Notes under the pieces: generated by a model | The model's input: the letters and a program-made list of their open reading frames with translations, nothing else | Told to the model about the DNA's origin: nothing | The model's database searches: none | Source of the DNA: Chromatiaceae bacterium | Lineage (GTDB): Bacteria > Pseudomonadota > Gammaproteobacteria > Chromatiales > Chromatiaceae | Length of the DNA: 64,000 nucleotides | Reading direction: 5' to 3' | Assembly: GCA_024235255.1 (NCBI GenBank) | Contig: JACKMT010000002.1 | Span: 868,001 to 932,000 of the forward strand | Part shown: one piece after another, positions 16,641 to 25,495 of the stretch | Position numbering within the stretch: position 1 is the first letter of the stretch | Layout: each line of letters opens with the position of its first letter | Position numbers and translations under genes: made by a program

Positions 16641-16724
16641 GTCATTCCGGTTGCAACAAAGTGGCGGCTCGGAATCCAGTAACTCGTTGAATTTCCAGGA
16701 TCCCGGGCTTGGCTGGGAGGACGG
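16641..16724. repeat. degenerate copy of GTCATTCCGG short repeat
   Basis: The stretch starts with GTCATTCCGG and contains CGGAATCCAG, AACTCG and GGATCCCGG in the same order as the better preserved copy at 46558-46629. The centre has diverged (TTGCAACAAAGTGGCGGCT). It lies between zapE and the transporter gene, and no coding sequence overlaps it. Confidence 0.6.
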
Positions 16725-16776
16725 GAATTTACCAGACCCCGTGTTTGGGAAAAAACTAAGCAAGTGCCGTTAAACT

Positions 16777-17643
16777 ATGACGCTTAAAATTCTGCTGCCC
16801 CTGTCACTGGCGTTTATCATGTTCTCCATGGGGCTTTCCCTGGTGCTGGATGATTTCAAACGTGTGGTTACACACCCGCTCGCGATGGGATTCGGTCTGG
16901 TGAGTCAGATGCTGATGCTGCCGATTATCGCGTTTATCCTGGTCTCACTGTTCTCTCTGGAGCCGAATCTTGCGGTCGGACTTATTATTCTGGCAGCCTG
17001 TCCCGGCGGCATTACCTCGAACCTGCTGACCCATATCGCAGGTGGTGACAGCGCCCTTTCCGTCTCTCTGACCGCAGTGACCAGCCTGGCGGGTGTCCTC
17101 TCCATTCCCATTATCGTCAACCTCGGAATGGCCTGGTATGCAGGCAGCACCGACACATTGGCACTGCCGCTTGGATCGATGATTACTGGTGTTTTCGTTA
17201 TCTCCACGCTGCCCCTGGTGATGGGGATGTCGTTGCGTCATTTTCGCCGGGTGTGGGCGCTCCGGATTGAGCCTGGGGCAAGAAAAGCCGCGGTATTTCT
17301 GTTTATCCTGATCGTCGCAGCCACGTTCATGGGGCAGTGGGGCAGTATCGGAGAGTTTTTCAGCGAAGCTGGTCCAGCGGTCATTACACTGAATCTTGCT
17401 ACCATCGCCTTCGCTTTGGCTGGGGCAAAAATGCTTCGCCTGGAGCGCAGGCAGGCGATCGCCATAGGGCTGGAGTGCGGACTGCAGAATGCGGCCATGG
17501 GGATTTTCGTGGCGGGTACCCTGCTGGCCAACAATACCATGGTGATACCGAGCATCATCTACGCGCTGGTGATGAACATCAGTGCCGCTGCATTTATTGT
17601 TGCCAACCGGGATACAGCAAGGGGCTATCTCTTTTCGCGTTGA
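16777..17643 (+). CDS. bile acid:sodium symporter family transporter
   Basis: This 288-residue protein is almost wholly hydrophobic, with about nine predicted membrane segments. The family hallmark is visible: MFSMGLSL at the first helix, the VGLIILAACPGGITSNLLTH segment (residues 68-87) with the conserved CPGG turn, and later ECGLQNAAMGIFVAG. Bacterial members import organic anions with sodium, including steroid-like compounds and pantoate-type acids; the substrate here cannot be told. slyX starts 14 bases downstream, so the two are likely cotranscribed. Confidence 0.88.
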   Translation: MTLKILLPLSLAFIMFSMGLSLVLDDFKRVVTHPLAMGFGLVSQMLMLPIIAFILVSLFSLEPNLAVGLIILAACPGGITSNLLTHIAGGDSALSVSLTAVTSLAGVLSIPIIVNLGMAWYAGSTDTLALPLGSMITGVFVISTLPLVMGMSLRHFRRVWALRIEPGARKAAVFLFILIVAATFMGQWGSIGEFFSEAGPAVITLNLATIAFALAGAKMLRLERRQAIAIGLECGLQNAAMGIFVAGTLLANNTMVIPSIIYALVMNISAAAFIVANRDTARGYLFSR

Positions 17644-17657
17644 GCAAGGTGCCTGCT

Positions 17658-17867
17658 ATGAACGACGAGATCGTTGAGCTGCAAACCAGACTGGCGTTTC
17701 AGGAGGATACTATTCTGGAGCTGTCCGATGCGCTCGCCAGGCAGCAAGCCGAGATAAGGGATCTGACGGACAAGTTGCAGCTGGTTCAGCGTCAGGTGAG
17801 AGATTTGATGCAGATTAATACAGGGGCGCCCCCTTCCGGAGCCGAACCCCCTCCTCCGCACTATTAA
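17658..17867 (+). CDS. slyX: SlyX family protein
   Basis: A 69-residue protein, too short for many gene finders. Nearly all of it (residues 4-55) is a heptad coiled coil (LQTRLAFQEDTILELSDAL), and it ends in a proline tail finishing with PPHY, the signature of SlyX. The function of SlyX is not known. The ATG at 17658 follows AAGGT. It converges on hemE with an 11-base gap. Confidence 0.9.
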   Translation: MNDEIVELQTRLAFQEDTILELSDALARQQAEIRDLTDKLQLVQRQVRDLMQINTGAPPSGAEPPPPHY

Positions 17868-17878
17868 GTCATGCGGTG

Positions 17879-18940
17879 TCAGTGATACTCGGGACTCAGC
17901 TCATGTACCGCCTTCACCAGTGCCAGCGCATGGTCGGGATTCACGTCGGGATGGATCCCATGGCCAAGGTTAAAGACGTGCCCGGAACCATTACCGTAAC
18001 TCGCAAGCACCTGGCCCACGGCTGCACGGATCTGTTCTGGCGAGGAGTAGAGAATACAGGGATCGATGTTTCCCTGCAGCGCAACCCGGTCGCCCACAAG
18101 CTTGCGTGCGTCGGCCAGATCGGTGGTCCAGTCAACGCCAAGGGCATCGCATCCGCTCTGCGCCATCGCCTCCAGCCATTGGCCTCCGCCTTTGGTAAAC
18201 AGGATAACGGGCACCCGGCGCCCCTCATTCTCCCTGGTCAATTCCTCGACGATGCGTTGCATGTAGGCCAGTGAGAAGGCCCGGTAGTCTGCCGGGCTCA
18301 ACACGCCACCCCAGGTATCGAATATCATTACCGCCTGCGCACCGGCGCTTATCTGTGCGTTCAAATAAAGCACCACGGCAGCGGCAGTCTTTGCCAGCAA
18401 CTGATGCATCAGATCGGGGCGCCCAAACATCATCCCCTTGATCTTGGGAAAGTTTTTACTGCTGCTTCCCTCCACCATATAGGTGGCCAGAGTCCAGGGA
18501 CTGCCGGAGAAACCGATCAGCGGCACGCTCCCTTTCAGCTCTCTGCGGATCGCTCTGATGGCATCCATGACATAGCCCAGGTCGGTTTCCGGATCCGGAA
18601 CACCGAGGGATTTTACCGCAGCTTCGTTTTGTACGGGGTGATGGAATCTTGGCCCCTCGCCTTCTGCGAAATAGAGACCCAGTCCCATCGCGTCGGGAAT
18701 CGTAAGTATGTCGGAAAAGAGGATGGCGGCATCGAGTGGAAAGCGGCGCAGTGGCTGCATCGTGACCTCGCAGGCCAGTTCCGGATTCATGCACAGATCC
18801 ATGAAGCTCCCGGCTTTGCTGCGGGTTTCGCGGTATTCGGGGAGGTAGCGTCCGGCTTGGCGCATCATCCAGACTGGTGTTACGTCCACCGGCTCGCGCA
18901 GCAGGGCACGCAACAATCGGTCGTTTTTCAAAACTGCCAC
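17879..18940 (-). CDS. hemE: uroporphyrinogen decarboxylase
   Basis: This 353-residue cytoplasmic enzyme removes four carboxyl groups from uroporphyrinogen III to give coproporphyrinogen III in haem synthesis. Both family signatures are present: PVWMMRQAGRYLPEYR (residues 22-37) and GFSGSPWTLATYMVEG. GFSGSPWTL also supplies substrate contacts. The start is GTG at 18940, preceded by a full GGAGG ribosome site. It begins 13 bases after the gltD stop, so it is probably read through from the gltBD operon. Confidence 0.96.
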   Translation of the reverse strand: MAVLKNDRLLRALLREPVDVTPVWMMRQAGRYLPEYRETRSKAGSFMDLCMNPELACEVTMQPLRRFPLDAAILFSDILTIPDAMGLGLYFAEGEGPRFHHPVQNEAAVKSLGVPDPETDLGYVMDAIRAIRRELKGSVPLIGFSGSPWTLATYMVEGSSSKNFPKIKGMMFGRPDLMHQLLAKTAAAVVLYLNAQISAGAQAVMIFDTWGGVLSPADYRAFSLAYMQRIVEELTRENEGRRVPVILFTKGGGQWLEAMAQSGCDALGVDWTTDLADARKLVGDRVALQGNIDPCILYSSPEQIRAAVGQVLASYGNGSGHVFNLGHGIHPDVNPDHALALVKAVHELSPEYH

Positions 18941-18953
18941 GCTTGGCCTCCGG

Positions 18954-20408
18954 CTATCTGGGGAGTTCGGATGTTTTCATCAGATACTCGTCTACCGCGC
19001 GCGCGCATTGGCGCCCTTCGCGAATGGCCCAGACTACCAGCGACTGGCCGCGGCGCATATCGCCGGCGGTAAAAATACCGTCAATTGAGGTCTTGTAGGC
19101 ATTTCTGCCTTCAGTGCTGCTTTTTACATTGCCGCGCTTGTCCAGCGCAGTTTTCAGCTCTTCCAGCATACCCTTGTGGACCGGATGCAGAAAGCCCATG
19201 GCCAACGTCACCAGATCCGCTTTGAGCTCGAACTCGGAGCCGGCAATCTCGGACATCTGCCAATTGCCTGCGCTGTCCTTCTGCCAATCCACTTTGACGC
19301 ATCTGACTCTATTGACATTGCCCTGACCATCGTCCAGAAACTCCTTGGTGGCAATGCTCCACATGCGTTTGCAGCCCTCTTCCTGTGAACTGGAGGTGCG
19401 AATTTTATTCGGCCAATTGGGCCAAGTCAGGCTTTTGTCCTCTTTTGCCGGCGGTTTGGGTAGAATCTCGATCTGGGTGACCGATGCCGCGCCATGCCTG
19501 GTCGAAGTACCGATACAGTCGGAGCCGGTATCACCGCCGCCGATGACCACAACATGCTTACCTGTGGCCGAGATAAACTTCTCCTCGGGGATCTCGTCCC
19601 CCTGCACGCGGTGACTGTTGGTGCGCAGAAAATCCATCGCAAAGTGGATGCCCTTAAGATTACGTCCCGGCACCGGCAGATCGCGCGGCTGTTCTGCACC
19701 GCCTGCCAGGACCACAGCGTGGAACTCATCCACCAGTTTACGCGCCGGAATATCCACCCCGATGTGGGTGTTGGCGTGAAACTTGACACCTTCAGCCTTC
19801 ATCTGCGCGATGCGCCGGTCGATTATCTTTTTATTCAACTTAAAGTCCGGAATGCCGTAGCGTAGCAGCCCGCCGATCCGGTTCTCTTTTTCGTAGACCC
19901 TCACCGAGTGTCCTGCGCGTGCAAGCTGCTGTGCGCAAGCCATTCCGGCCGGTCCCGAACCGACGACCGCCACCCGACGCCCGCTCTTGTGGGCCGCGAT
20001 CTGGGGCTGAATCCAACCCTCCTCCCAGGCCTTTTCGACAATACTGTACTCGATGGATTTAATGGTTACCGGGGAGTCGTCCAGATTGAGCGTGCAGGAT
20101 GCCTCGCAAGGCGCCGGGCAGATGCGCCCGGTGAATTCCGGAAAATTATTGGTAGAGTGCAGCGCATCGATAGCTGCCTTCCAGTCCCACCGATAGACTA
20201 GGTCGTTCCAGTCCGGAATCAGATTATTGACCGGACAGCCGGTGTGGCAATAAGGGATGCCGCAATCCATGCAGCGTGCGCCCTGAATGCTCAGTTCGGC
20301 TTCGCTCAGGGGATTGACGAACTCTTTATAATGGGTAACCCGGTCGGCTGCCGGCTGATAGGTCCGGTCCTGACGCGAATACTCCATAAATCCTGTTGGC
20401 TTGCCCAT
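18954..20408 (-). CDS. gltD: glutamate synthase small subunit
   Basis: The 484-residue beta subunit of NADPH-dependent glutamate synthase passes electrons from NADPH through FAD to the large subunit. Iron-sulfur cysteines are at 46, 49, 54 and 58 (CMDCGIPYCHTGC), with a second set in CPAPCEASC. FAD-binding VAVVGSGPAG and NADPH-binding VVVIGGGDTGSDC follow. It starts 2 bases after the gltB stop, typical of gltBD. Confidence 0.96.
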   Translation of the reverse strand: MGKPTGFMEYSRQDRTYQPAADRVTHYKEFVNPLSEAELSIQGARCMDCGIPYCHTGCPVNNLIPDWNDLVYRWDWKAAIDALHSTNNFPEFTGRICPAPCEASCTLNLDDSPVTIKSIEYSIVEKAWEEGWIQPQIAAHKSGRRVAVVGSGPAGMACAQQLARAGHSVRVYEKENRIGGLLRYGIPDFKLNKKIIDRRIAQMKAEGVKFHANTHIGVDIPARKLVDEFHAVVLAGGAEQPRDLPVPGRNLKGIHFAMDFLRTNSHRVQGDEIPEEKFISATGKHVVVIGGGDTGSDCIGTSTRHGAASVTQIEILPKPPAKEDKSLTWPNWPNKIRTSSSQEEGCKRMWSIATKEFLDDGQGNVNRVRCVKVDWQKDSAGNWQMSEIAGSEFELKADLVTLAMGFLHPVHKGMLEELKTALDKRGNVKSSTEGRNAYKTSIDGIFTAGDMRRGQSLVVWAIREGRQCARAVDEYLMKTSELPR

Positions 20409-20410
20409 TG

Positions 20411-23400
20411 CTACTGAACCCCCTTGCTCACTTCACTTTCCAGGGACTCCTTGCGGGCCTGGAGCTCCTCCAACGCGCGCCGGTAATCGACCGGCATTAC
20501 CTTTACAAACTTGTGCAGATAGTCATCCCAGTTGTCCAAAATGGTTCTGGCTACTGAACTGTCGGTGTAGTGCAGATGCTTTTCGATCAACCGGCGCAGC
20601 CGGATGGCGTCGTAGCGGGTCATGTCATGGCTGACATCCACCCGGCCATGCATCTCCAGATCGCCGCCCTGGTGGTCCAGCTCCTCCAGCGCAACATCCT
20701 CTTCCGTAATCGGCTGCAGCTCGACCATGGAGAGGTTGCAGCACTGTTCGAATGTGCCTGACTCATCCAGCACATAGGCGATACCGCCTGACATGCCGGC
20801 GGCAAAATTACGGCCGGTGGCGCCAAGACAGACGACGATGCCGCCGGTCATATACTCGCAGCCATGGTCGCCCAGGCCTTCGATCACGGCTATGGCGCCG
20901 GAGTTGCGGACGCAAAACCGCTCACCTGCGACACCGCGGAAGTAGCACTCGCCGCTGACCGCGCCGTAGAGCACCGTATTGCCGACAATAATGTTCTCTT
21001 CCGCTTTGGCGATGCCGGACGCTTTCGGCGGGTATATCACCAGGCGACCACCCGACAGCCCCTTGCCAACATAGTCGTTGCCTTCGCCTTCGAGTTCTAT
21101 CGTCACACCTTTAGCGACCCAGGCGCCAAAAGACTGGCCAGCCGTTCCTCTGGCTTTGATGTATATCGTGTCATCGGGCAAGCCGGCAAAACCGTAGCGT
21201 TCGGCCAGGCGACCTGAGAGCATGGCGCCAAAGGTTCGATTGTAGTTGTGAATATCGACCTTTATTTTTACCGGTTCTCTATTCTCAAGCGCCGGTTTCG
21301 CCTGTTCAATCAACTGGTGGTCAATCGCATGCTCCAGGCCGTGTTCCTGAGATTCACACTTGTAGAGGGCGACGTTGTCATCCACTTCCGGCTTACAGAG
21401 AATGCGGGAAAAATCCAGTCCCTGGGCTTTGGAGTGTGAAATGGCTGAGCGCATATCCAGCCTGTCCATCTGACCGATCATATCGTCGAAACGCCGATAT
21501 CCGAGTTTAGCCATCAACTGCCTCACCTCTTCCGCTACAAAGAAGAAGTAGTTGATCACATGCTCCGGCTTCCCGGTGAACCGTTTGCGCAGTTCCGGAT
21601 CCTGTGTGGCGACACCGACGGGGCAGGTGTTCAGGTGGCACTTGCGCATCATGATGCAGCCTTCGACGATCAGCGGCGCCGTGGCGAAACCAAACTCGTC
21701 GGCGCCCAGCAGCGCACCGACCACCACATCGCGCCCGGTACGCACTCCGCCGTCGACCTGCACTGAGATACGGCCGCGCAGTCGGTTCAACACCAGGGTC
21801 TGATGAGTCTCTGCCAGCCCGATCTCCCAGGGAGAGCCTGCGTGCTTGATCGATGTTAACGGACTGGCGCCGGTGCCGCCGTCGTAGCCGGCGATCGTGA
21901 CATGATCCGCATGCGCTTTTGAAACGCCCGCCGCGACAGTTCCCACGCCAACCTCGGAGACCAGTTTCACCGATATCCGGGCGTGAGGATTAACGTTCTT
22001 CAGATCGTGAATCAGCTGTGCCAGATCTTCAATGGAATAGATGTCATGGTGTGGCGGCGGCGATATCAGGCCTACGCCGGGGGTGGAGTGGCGGACACGG
22101 GCGATCTGGGCGTTCACCTTGTGCCCCGGCAGCTGCCCGCCCTCTCCCGGCTTGGCGCCCTGTGCCATCTTGATCTGAATATCATCGGCATTGACCAGGT
22201 ATTCGGTGGTTACACCAAACCTGCCCGACGCAACCTGCTTGATGGCGGACCTTTCCGGATTTCTCGATCCGTCGGCAAGGGGATTGAAGCGTTCCGCCTC
22301 CTCGCCGCCCTCGCCGGTATTGGATTTTCCGCCCAAAGTGTTCATCGCGATCGCCAGTGTGGAGTGCGCCTCGTAGGAGATACTGCCGAACGACATGGCG
22401 CCGGTGGCAAAACGCTTCACAATCTCTTTGGCCGGCTCCACCTCTTCCAGTGGAATCTCTTCATCCGCCCATCTGAAATCAAACAGGCCGCGGAAAGTCA
22501 GCAGCCGCTCATTCTGTTCATTGATGATACGGGCGAACTCCCCATAGGTTTTCGGGTCGTTCGCGCGGGAAGCGTGTTGCAGCTTGGCGATGGTTTCCGG
22601 TGTCCAGACGTGATCCTCACCTCGCAGGCGGTAGGCATAGTCGCCGCCGACGTCGAGCTGAGTACGATATATATGACTGTTACCGAAGGCATTTTTATGC
22701 CATTTCACCGTATCCTGAGCAATCTGCTTGAGGCCGGCTCCCTCCACCGTGGTTGCGGTGCCGGTAAAGTACTGCTCGACAAAGGTGCTGGAGAGGCCAA
22801 CTGCGTCGAAAATCTGCGCACCGCAGTAGGACTGAAATGTCGAAATACCCATTTTCGAAAATACTTTTTTCAGCCCCTTGCCCACTGCCTTGATGTAGCG
22901 TTTCTGGGCCTCTTCAAAATCCAGCTCCTCAGATATTTTCGGCAGCATCGACTGTATGGTGTCAAAGGCTATGTAAGGATTTATTGCCTCCGCTCCATAG
23001 CCTGCGAGCACTGCGAAGTGGTGTACTTCAAGCGCAGAGCCCGTTTCGACCACTAAACCGGATTCCGTGCGCAGTCCCTTGCGAATTAAGTGATGATGGA
23101 CCGCTGAAGTAGCCAGTAGCGCCGGTATACTGATGAAATCTGCATCCGTATTGCGGTCGGATAGAATCAGGATGTTGTAACCCTCGCCCACTGCCACCTC
23201 GGCGTGCTGGCAGAGCTCGTCGAGTGCCGGTTTCATGCCTGCGGAGCCTTTATCCACCGGATAACAGATGTCCAGGGTACGGGTGCGGAAGGCGCCCCCC
23301 GAGCTGTCCTCAATATCGCGGATGCGTTCTAAATCAGTGTTGGTCAACACCGGCTGGCTGATCTCCAGACGCATATTGGTGCCGCCGTCGGACAGGCCCA

Positions 23401-25054
23401 GCAGGTTGGGACGCGGTCCGATCAGAGAGACCAGGGACATCACGATCTCCTCGCGGATAGGATCGATCGGCGGGTTGGTCACCTGCGCGAAGTTCTGTTT
23501 GAAGTAGGTGGAGAGATGCTTGGCGCGGCGCGACAAAACCGAGGGAGGGTTGTCGGCGCCCATGGAGCCGGTGCCCTCCTGGCCGGTCAATACCATCGGT
23601 GTCAGCAGAAACTTCAGGTCCTCCTGGGTATAACCGAATGCCTGCTGTCTCTGGCGCAGGGTATCCGGATCGGGGGACATGGAGCCCACTACCACTGGCA
23701 AGCCAGTCAGGCTGATCTGCGTTTCGTTCAGCCACTGCCGGTACGGCTTGGCAGAGGCGAGCTCTTCTTTCAACTCGGCATCGTCGATAATACGGCCCTG
23801 CTCCATATCGATTAGGAACATTTTGCCCGGCTGCAGCCGCCATTTCTTGACGATCCTCTCTTCCGGGATGTCCAGTACACCCATCTCCGAGGCCATTACG
23901 ACCAGCCCATCGTCAGTAATCAGGTAGCGCGCGGGACGCAGTCCGTTCCGATCCAGTGTTGCGCCAATTTGACGTCCATCGGTAAACGCTACCGCTGCGG
24001 GCCCGTCCCAGGGTTCCATCAAAGCTGCGTGATACTCGTAAAACGCCCGCCGCTTCTCATCCATATGTTCATTGCCGGACCAGGCTTCCGGAATCAGTAC
24101 CATCATTGCATGGGCCAGCGAGTAGCCCCCCAAAACCAGCAGTTCCAGCGCATTGTCGAATGAGGCCGAATCCGACTGGCCCTCATAGGTCAGCGGCCAG
24201 ATCTTGTCCAGGTCCTCACCCATTACGTCCGATGCCATTGAACTTCTGCGTGCACGCATCCAGTTGACATTACCGCGCAGGGTATTGATCTCCCCGTTGT
24301 GCGCGATCATACGGAATGGGTGGGCCAAATCCCAGGTTGGAAAAGTATTGGTGGAGAATCGTTGGTGCACCAGTGCCAGCGCCGATTTTACTCTTTCATC
24401 ATTCAAATCGGGGTAATACTCACCCACCTGGTCTGCCAGCAACATACCCTTATAAGTAATAGTGCGGGAAGACAAGGATGTGGCATAGAAGGTGCCCGTT
24501 TGCTCGCCATCCTTGACATAGATGGTGGTGGCAACCTGCTTGCGGATAACATACAACTTGCGCTCGAAGGCATCCTGGTCTGGACAGTTTTTACCGCGGC
24601 CTATGAATACCTGTCGGATCACCGGTTCGGTGGGCAGTACGCTATGACCCAGCCCAGAGTTATTGACCGGCACGTCCCGCCAGCCCAGGATTCGCTGCTC
24701 TTCTGCTTCGACAAACTTCACAACAGTGGCTTCAACTTCGGCCCTGTGCTTGTCATCGGTTGGCAGGAACAACATGCCTACCGCGTAGTTGCCCAGTTCA
24801 GGCAGATCGAAATCCACAACATCGCGGAAAAACTCATCGGGTATCTGCAGCAGAATGCCTGCGCCATCCCCGGCTTCGGGGTCTGCGCCTACGGCCCCGC
24901 GGTGTGTCAGGCGAACCAGAATACTAAGCCCCTGTTCGATAATCTGATGGCTTTTACGGCCTTTGATATCAGCCACAAACCCGACGCCGCACGCGTCATG
25001 TTCATTTCGCGGGTCATACAACCCCTGCTTTGGTGGCAATGCCTTATGGCTCAT
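20411..25054 (-). CDS. gltB: glutamate synthase large subunit
   Basis: The 1547-residue alpha subunit of glutamate synthase makes two glutamates from glutamine and 2-oxoglutarate. The N-terminal glutaminase domain would start at Cys22 (HDACGVGF) after removal of a 21-residue propeptide. The FMN/iron-sulfur synthase domain includes KPGEGGQLPGHKV, and a C-terminal beta-helix is rich in Gly (GVAGERFCVRNSGA). The frame is open up to 25204, but the ATG at 25054 has an AGAGG ribosome site and matches the family start. gltD follows immediately, and the aroKB-damX genes lie upstream in the same orientation. Confidence 0.96.
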   Translation of the reverse strand: MSHKALPPKQGLYDPRNEHDACGVGFVADIKGRKSHQIIEQGLSILVRLTHRGAVGADPEAGDGAGILLQIPDEFFRDVVDFDLPELGNYAVGMLFLPTDDKHRAEVEATVVKFVEAEEQRILGWRDVPVNNSGLGHSVLPTEPVIRQVFIGRGKNCPDQDAFERKLYVIRKQVATTIYVKDGEQTGTFYATSLSSRTITYKGMLLADQVGEYYPDLNDERVKSALALVHQRFSTNTFPTWDLAHPFRMIAHNGEINTLRGNVNWMRARRSSMASDVMGEDLDKIWPLTYEGQSDSASFDNALELLVLGGYSLAHAMMVLIPEAWSGNEHMDEKRRAFYEYHAALMEPWDGPAAVAFTDGRQIGATLDRNGLRPARYLITDDGLVVMASEMGVLDIPEERIVKKWRLQPGKMFLIDMEQGRIIDDAELKEELASAKPYRQWLNETQISLTGLPVVVGSMSPDPDTLRQRQQAFGYTQEDLKFLLTPMVLTGQEGTGSMGADNPPSVLSRRAKHLSTYFKQNFAQVTNPPIDPIREEIVMSLVSLIGPRPNLLGLSDGGTNMRLEISQPVLTNTDLERIRDIEDSSGGAFRTRTLDICYPVDKGSAGMKPALDELCQHAEVAVGEGYNILILSDRNTDADFISIPALLATSAVHHHLIRKGLRTESGLVVETGSALEVHHFAVLAGYGAEAINPYIAFDTIQSMLPKISEELDFEEAQKRYIKAVGKGLKKVFSKMGISTFQSYCGAQIFDAVGLSSTFVEQYFTGTATTVEGAGLKQIAQDTVKWHKNAFGNSHIYRTQLDVGGDYAYRLRGEDHVWTPETIAKLQHASRANDPKTYGEFARIINEQNERLLTFRGLFDFRWADEEIPLEEVEPAKEIVKRFATGAMSFGSISYEAHSTLAIAMNTLGGKSNTGEGGEEAERFNPLADGSRNPERSAIKQVASGRFGVTTEYLVNADDIQIKMAQGAKPGEGGQLPGHKVNAQIARVRHSTPGVGLISPPPHHDIYSIEDLAQLIHDLKNVNPHARISVKLVSEVGVGTVAAGVSKAHADHVTIAGYDGGTGASPLTSIKHAGSPWEIGLAETHQTLVLNRLRGRISVQVDGGVRTGRDVVVGALLGADEFGFATAPLIVEGCIMMRKCHLNTCPVGVATQDPELRKRFTGKPEHVINYFFFVAEEVRQLMAKLGYRRFDDMIGQMDRLDMRSAISHSKAQGLDFSRILCKPEVDDNVALYKCESQEHGLEHAIDHQLIEQAKPALENREPVKIKVDIHNYNRTFGAMLSGRLAERYGFAGLPDDTIYIKARGTAGQSFGAWVAKGVTIELEGEGNDYVGKGLSGGRLVIYPPKASGIAKAEENIIVGNTVLYGAVSGECYFRGVAGERFCVRNSGAIAVIEGLGDHGCEYMTGGIVVCLGATGRNFAAGMSGGIAYVLDESGTFEQCCNLSMVELQPITEEDVALEELDHQGGDLEMHGRVDVSHDMTRYDAIRLRRLIEKHLHYTDSSVARTILDNWDDYLHKFVKVMPVDYRRALEELQARKESLESEVSKGVQ

Positions 25055-25495
25055 TGGAAACCTCTTTGTCGTCGCGGTGCGAAAACGGCCCATAGGCCGC
25101 CCGAACCTGTTACGCTCCAAATTCTTTAAGACCCAGGAGGGTAAGTTATCCTGGCCCACTAAATCCCTACGACAACCGTTAATTGGCGTCGTTTCCAGAC
25201 ACACAGAACAGTGTAGGATACTTGAGATTCTATCTACTGGCCAATTATGGAAGTGCGTTATCAGCTAATCGGCGTAGGCTGTTTTCTCTTCCCGGTTACA
25301 GGCGAGTCACTGGTAAAAGAAGAATAATGCCTTGTATATCAGTCATATAATTTGATGTCTCGGTTAAAAAGCGAGGCGCTCTCGAAAAAACAGCCAATTT
25401 TATTTCGCGGCTCGCTTGCAATTAAGGAGAGCATATCAAATTCAAATAGAGCTGCAACCCTAATCGAAACCAGTAGAAAATGCCGGGTCAGACAT
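25055..25495. other. intergenic region upstream of gltB
   Basis: This 441-base gap separates the end of the damX-like gene from gltB, both on the minus strand. It should hold the gltB promoter and leader. On the minus strand TTGGCC and TATCCT are spaced 18 bases apart at about 25215-25244, a weak candidate. A short AGCG/CGCT hairpin before TTTTT (about 25365-25380) might end the damX transcript. The short open frames on both strands do not look like genes. Confidence 0.5.

Noticed and set aside
21983..23056. 357-codon plus-strand open frame
   Set aside because: Antisense shadow of gltB.
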